Assembly: GCA_036345935.2 (NCBI GenBank)
Contig: JADWOT020000003.1
Span: forward strand, 12,932,524 to 12,996,523
Direction: 5' to 3'
Origin: Taenia hydatigena
Taxonomy: Eukaryota; Platyhelminthes; Cestoda; Cyclophyllidea; Taeniidae
Length of the DNA stretch: 64,000 nucleotides
Made by a program: the position numbers and the translations under genes. A model generated the notes under the pieces. That model was given only the letters and a program-made list of their open reading frames with translations. It did not search any database and was not told the origin of the DNA. Shown in pieces: positions 62,360-64,000 of this stretch (position 1 is its first letter; every line of letters starts with the position of its first letter).

Positions 62360-63685
62360 GTAAGTCATAGCTGATTCCAACGCCTCGTTTATTTTTGTGG
62401 TTGGTGTCTATTTCTACCGCATAATTTTGGCTTTACCATTGTTGACTGGCAATGTATCAGAGAGAACTGTGCCTAGTGTCTTTTAAACTTGAGCCATTGA
62501 ATGCACGTGGTAACAAAGTACAGGCGCGTTAAATGCCCGCAATCCAACGGTAAATACACATTCCAAGTCGACACAAGCCGGGTGACGAATAGCAAATTTT
62601 CAAAAATTTCCACTTATTTTGTCCCACCGCCTATCATCCTTTTCAACGTAAACTGTGCTCATTTCTTTAAATTAACTTCTATGCTCGAATGAATTCGCTT
62701 ACTCCTATTAACTTCTTTCTCATGGTGATTTTTTGTGTTCATATTACACACACACGCATATGCGGTTACTGGAAGCTACATACAATGCAAGAATCTATTT
62801 GATTAGTAAAAAACCTTCCATCACTTAAAATTTGAAAGGCTGTCCCATACGAACTAACCGATATTGCACTACAACACCTAAGCAGGCAAACATTGTTTTT
62901 CTACTTTTCATTTTATTATTATTATTATTTATGTAAAATAATGAGAACTATGACCCAAAATCGAATAATTATCAACCACGTGTCTCGGCAATAGACGGCG
63001 CAATTGTGCTTCATTTGGTTGAAGACGTAAAACTAGACTCCTTGAGGTTGTCCCTATTGGTAAAACATGGCTTTGATAATTGCTTTTGGGCGCAAGTCAG
63101 AACTAAGCGATGGATTCGAGAAGCCATCTCCTGCCATATGAGGCTTCTCCCAATTTTGTGATACTACTGCGTGGGTGGTTGGATGAAGTAACAGGCATAA
63201 GGCACCCAGCGGTAAAGTCGAGTTGAGATTCTGTCGAGATGGTATAATGGAGGACGCGATAGTAACAACTATTAGTAGAATTGGCGACACCCTCGTCTGT
63301 GCATGACCAGTGAGACCGACAGTGAGACAGCCGAGAAGTAGGGCATTTTTGTTTCCTGTATCGATGTTAATTCAACACACGACATTGTTGTCAGGGCAAT
63401 GGCACACTTCGTTGCGTGTCACCGGTAGGTGCAAATTAAAGTGAAGCGCCAAATAACTGGCCCGGCCCTCATTCCAAATCCGCGCCAAATGCAATGCATA
63501 ACTGAGGCCTCAGTCTGTCAATTCCTCAGAAGAAGGCAACCATGAAGGCGGTCAGAATTTCGTTAATTTTTGCACAGATATTTGATTCGCCTAGTCATCT
63601 TCTTGTGGAACTCTAACTTATGTCAACACATGGTGACTGTCGTGCAAAATGTCTTGCTCACATGGCATAACAATGGACCAACCAC
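62360..63685. other. No firm gene; presumed intron or 3' part of bestrophin locus
   Basis: In the minus-strand sense this lies downstream of the bestrophin exon. The next bestrophin exon should carry NP.GEDDDDFE; only a weak, interrupted PQEDD...ANQI-like reading was seen near 63615-63580. The 78-codon frame at 63054-63290 (minus) is unassigned. A short ATT microsatellite lies at about 62911-62930. Confidence 0.35.
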
Positions 63686-63841
63686 CTTCAACCATCCCAT
63701 GTACACAACGAACTCGAGAATCGGGTAAAGTGGAACATGGTAGTCCTTCCTGAATGGCTCCAAGAAATCTGATGTGCTGATGATGAACTGGCGACCAATG
63801 ACAGATGACAGGAAGTAGGAGTGGACAGCCAATATGACCAC
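63686..63841 (-). CDS. Bestrophin-family chloride channel exon (partial gene)
   Basis: A 156-base exon (52 codons) on the minus strand, between a CCCATTTCAG acceptor and a GTGGTT donor, in phase 0 at both ends. It reads VVILAVHSYFLSSVIGRQF, then a variable stretch, then DYHVPLYPILEFVVYMGWLK. This matches the bestrophin segment TQVV..AVYSYFL...GRQF...D.YVP..T.LQFF.Y.GWLKV, which precedes the calcium-clasp EDDDDFE region. Bestrophins are calcium-activated anion channels of the plasma membrane or organelles. Upstream exons are beyond the window end; the downstream clasp exon was not found here. The exon itself has no stop or frameshift. Confidence 0.75.
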
Positions 63842-64000
63842 CTGAAATGGGTTAAAAAGAAACTTGCTGCCTCCTTATCTGCGACTTTGTTCATAAACCA
63901 AAAATTTGACAGTAATTACAGAACCAACCAACCTCGACTCATCCCACTTCCCGTGGTCCAGCACTTCTATGCACCTATCGTGAACTTGTTTCCAGACTCA
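63842..64000. other. Bestrophin upstream intron to window edge
   Basis: A minus-strand pyrimidine-rich tract (AGTTTCTTTTTAACCCATTTCAG) forms the acceptor for the exon below. No further bestrophin exon could be recognised before position 64000. Confidence 0.45.

Noticed and set aside
63054..63290. Minus-strand ORF as the next bestrophin exon
   Set aside because: It lacks the acidic clasp and any alignable bestrophin residues, and no convincing acceptor precedes it.
1..64000. tRNA, rRNA genes and CRISPR arrays
   Set aside because: T-loop-like strings (for example near 37470) lack a foldable cloverleaf. No rRNA core sequence was recognised. No regular direct-repeat array with unique spacers exists, and the genome is eukaryotic.

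Overview
The window is eukaryotic: AT-rich, intron-bearing, sparse in long ORFs and rich in repeats, with one scaffold gap of 100 N at 34922-35021. The best taxonomic clue is an intact five-exon gene for a secreted venom-allergen-like (VAL; CAP/SCP/TAPS) protein with short introns, next to Ty3/gypsy elements. Together these suggest an invertebrate, most likely a parasitic flatworm (tapeworm or fluke). That assignment is inference; no sequence here proves it.

Layout. 1-12.2 kb: mostly unrecognised sequence with two direct copies of a dispersed repeat (R1, about 4.0-4.45 and 9.95-10.6 kb). 12.2-13.45 kb: a decayed cyclin-dependent-kinase gene copy on the minus strand that still shows intron borders. 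13.8-21.8 kb: two Ty3/gypsy LTR elements of one family in tandem, both plus strand and both dead. The first is heavily rearranged; the second is nearly full length but has lost the catalytic aspartates of its reverse transcriptase. 22.7-31.3 kb: an old, diverged inverted duplication. Each half holds a broken leucine-rich-repeat gene facing a second unknown coding segment, so the layout is LRR> <X ... X> <LRR. 31.3-34.9 kb: nothing recognised, then the gap. 35.0-52.1 kb: a very large near-identical palindrome with 6.67-kb arms and a 3.78-kb spacer. The spacer carries the intact VAL gene; the arms carry a Tudor-like coding remnant and copies of repeats R2 and R3. 52.1-64 kb: a degenerate protein-tyrosine-phosphatase-like segment (53.2-54.1 kb, plus), several exon-like ORFs I cannot name, and a clear bestrophin chloride-channel exon at the right end (63.69-63.84 kb, minus) whose gene probably runs past the window edge.

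Only the VAL gene can be read as a complete working gene: TATA-like box, signal peptide, five exons in matching phase, stop codon and AATAAA. The bestrophin exon may belong to a live gene. The kinase, LRR, phosphatase-like and retrotransposon sequences are broken. The most unusual structure is the giant palindrome around the VAL gene. Its left arm begins at the first base after the assembly gap, so an assembly artefact must be excluded before it is treated as biology.
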